Positions 63,476 to 64,000 of a stretch of DNA of 64,000 nt are shown here, piece after piece (positions within the stretch are counted from its first letter, which is position 1; the number at the start of each line of letters is the position of its first letter). The stretch covers positions 20,050,476 through 20,114,475 of the forward strand of contig OZ038379.1 of NCBI GenBank assembly GCA_964036045.1. The letters run 5' to 3'. The translations under genes and the position numbers were made by a program. The notes under the pieces are model-generated. The model ran no database searches. It had not been told where the DNA came from and was given only the letters and a program-made list of their open reading frames with translations. Source of the stretch: Eutreptiella sp. 'Long Island Sound 2002'. Taxonomy: Eukaryota; Euglenozoa; Euglenophyceae; Eutreptiales; Eutreptiaceae.

Positions 63476-64000
63476 GGAAGGTTTCACATTGTGCATTTCG
63501 TCGGATTCGATGCGGTTTGTACGTATTTTTATTTGAAAACCCTGGTCAGGACTTCTTTGGCTGACCAACCAGTGTTTTTGTGGGAAAGCAGGAGGTTTGG
63601 CGCGAGAGCCATGGCATTGTTGTTCTACAATGCTGAACAGAGCAGTCCACCTGCACTCTCGCTGATGCTTTACTGTGAAAACCAATTCGTTCAATAGTTC
63701 TTGAATTGCACAATTTGCGGCTGGTAGCCCGCTGTGCACCGCTGCTGCTGCGACCATCACTCAAGCCGCTTTGGACAAATGGACAGATAAAATGAATGTG
63801 TGGTTGCTCGCCAGCCTAACAGCTCCACATTCGCCAAAGCCCCCTAAAATGCCACAGCCCCACACTCCTGTACTTCCCTGTAGTTCCTTATAACCCTATA
63901 CCCCTAAAGCCCCACACTCCTGAAAGCCACAGCTCCAGAGCTGCACATAGCCCAAGTGCTCCACACCCCGAAGCTCCGAGAGCTCCTGACTGGCCAAAGA
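63476..64000. other. 3' flank with CCCCA/AGCTCC-rich low complexity
   Basis: After the stop, 63840-63990 is a string of CCCCACACTCCTG, CCCCTAAA and AGCTCC-like short words. No gene seen. Confidence 0.4.

Noticed and set aside
62156-63760. 534-codon antisense open frame over the F-box/TPR gene
   Set aside because: It mirrors the sense codons and has no family motif; the sense strand carries recognisable F-box and TPR patterns.

Overview
The window is nuclear DNA from a microbial eukaryote, most likely a protist or alga. The evidence is spliceosomal GT-AG introns with pyrimidine-rich acceptors, GC-rich exons separated by long non-coding stretches, a chromodomain Ty3/gypsy retroelement, tRNA-derived short repeats, and a CCCTAA (vertebrate-type TTAGGG) repeat. 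Bacterial operons and rRNA genes are absent. Homopolymer G or C runs of 10-28 bases, and many families of short repeats, are a striking trait. I cannot fix the lineage. Two candidate genes have hydrophobic or plastid-like features that would suit an alga, but that is inference.

Layout. 1-5600: 3' part of a Ty3/gypsy element (RT, RNase H, integrase, chromodomain), cut by the window edge and frameshifted. 5600-13600: mostly repeats, with one terminal exon of an Mpv17/PMP22-family membrane protein (7714-8040) and a 774-bp inverted-repeat element. 13600-16140: nested tandem repeats, an LTR-like direct-repeat pair, and a 630-bp palindrome built of degenerate 12-mers. 16140-20700: duplicated exon-like block, gene-poor DNA, then a ~94-bp satellite. 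21470-29470: a long decayed coding sequence (~1350 codons in six pieces) broken by minisatellites, by two tandem insertions sharing an 8-bp target duplication, and by a 613-bp terminal-inverted-repeat element with its own 8-bp target duplication. Removing the insertions restores reading frame at both junctions.

30153-37101 is the best host gene: a four-exon, 727-residue type I membrane protein with a PNGase F-like domain. 38800-40407 holds exons of a probable single-pass membrane protein. 42103-46137 holds two partial genes for hydrophobic proteins; one has an in-frame TGA in the middle of otherwise continuous coding sequence. 48770-59368 has several terminal or internal exons of unrecognised proteins, one supported by phase-compatible splicing over three exons. 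61928-63475 is an intronless F-box plus TPR protein gene.

How it fits together: the host genes look unrelated to one another. The organising theme is mobile DNA, with at least five insertion or repeat families present in more than one copy here, including a short C-terminal exon family that shows up five times. The strongest candidate for something undescribed is the large decayed coding sequence at 21.5-29.5 kb together with the cargo-carrying element inserted into it. All gene calls rest on reading the sequence by eye; no database search was possible.
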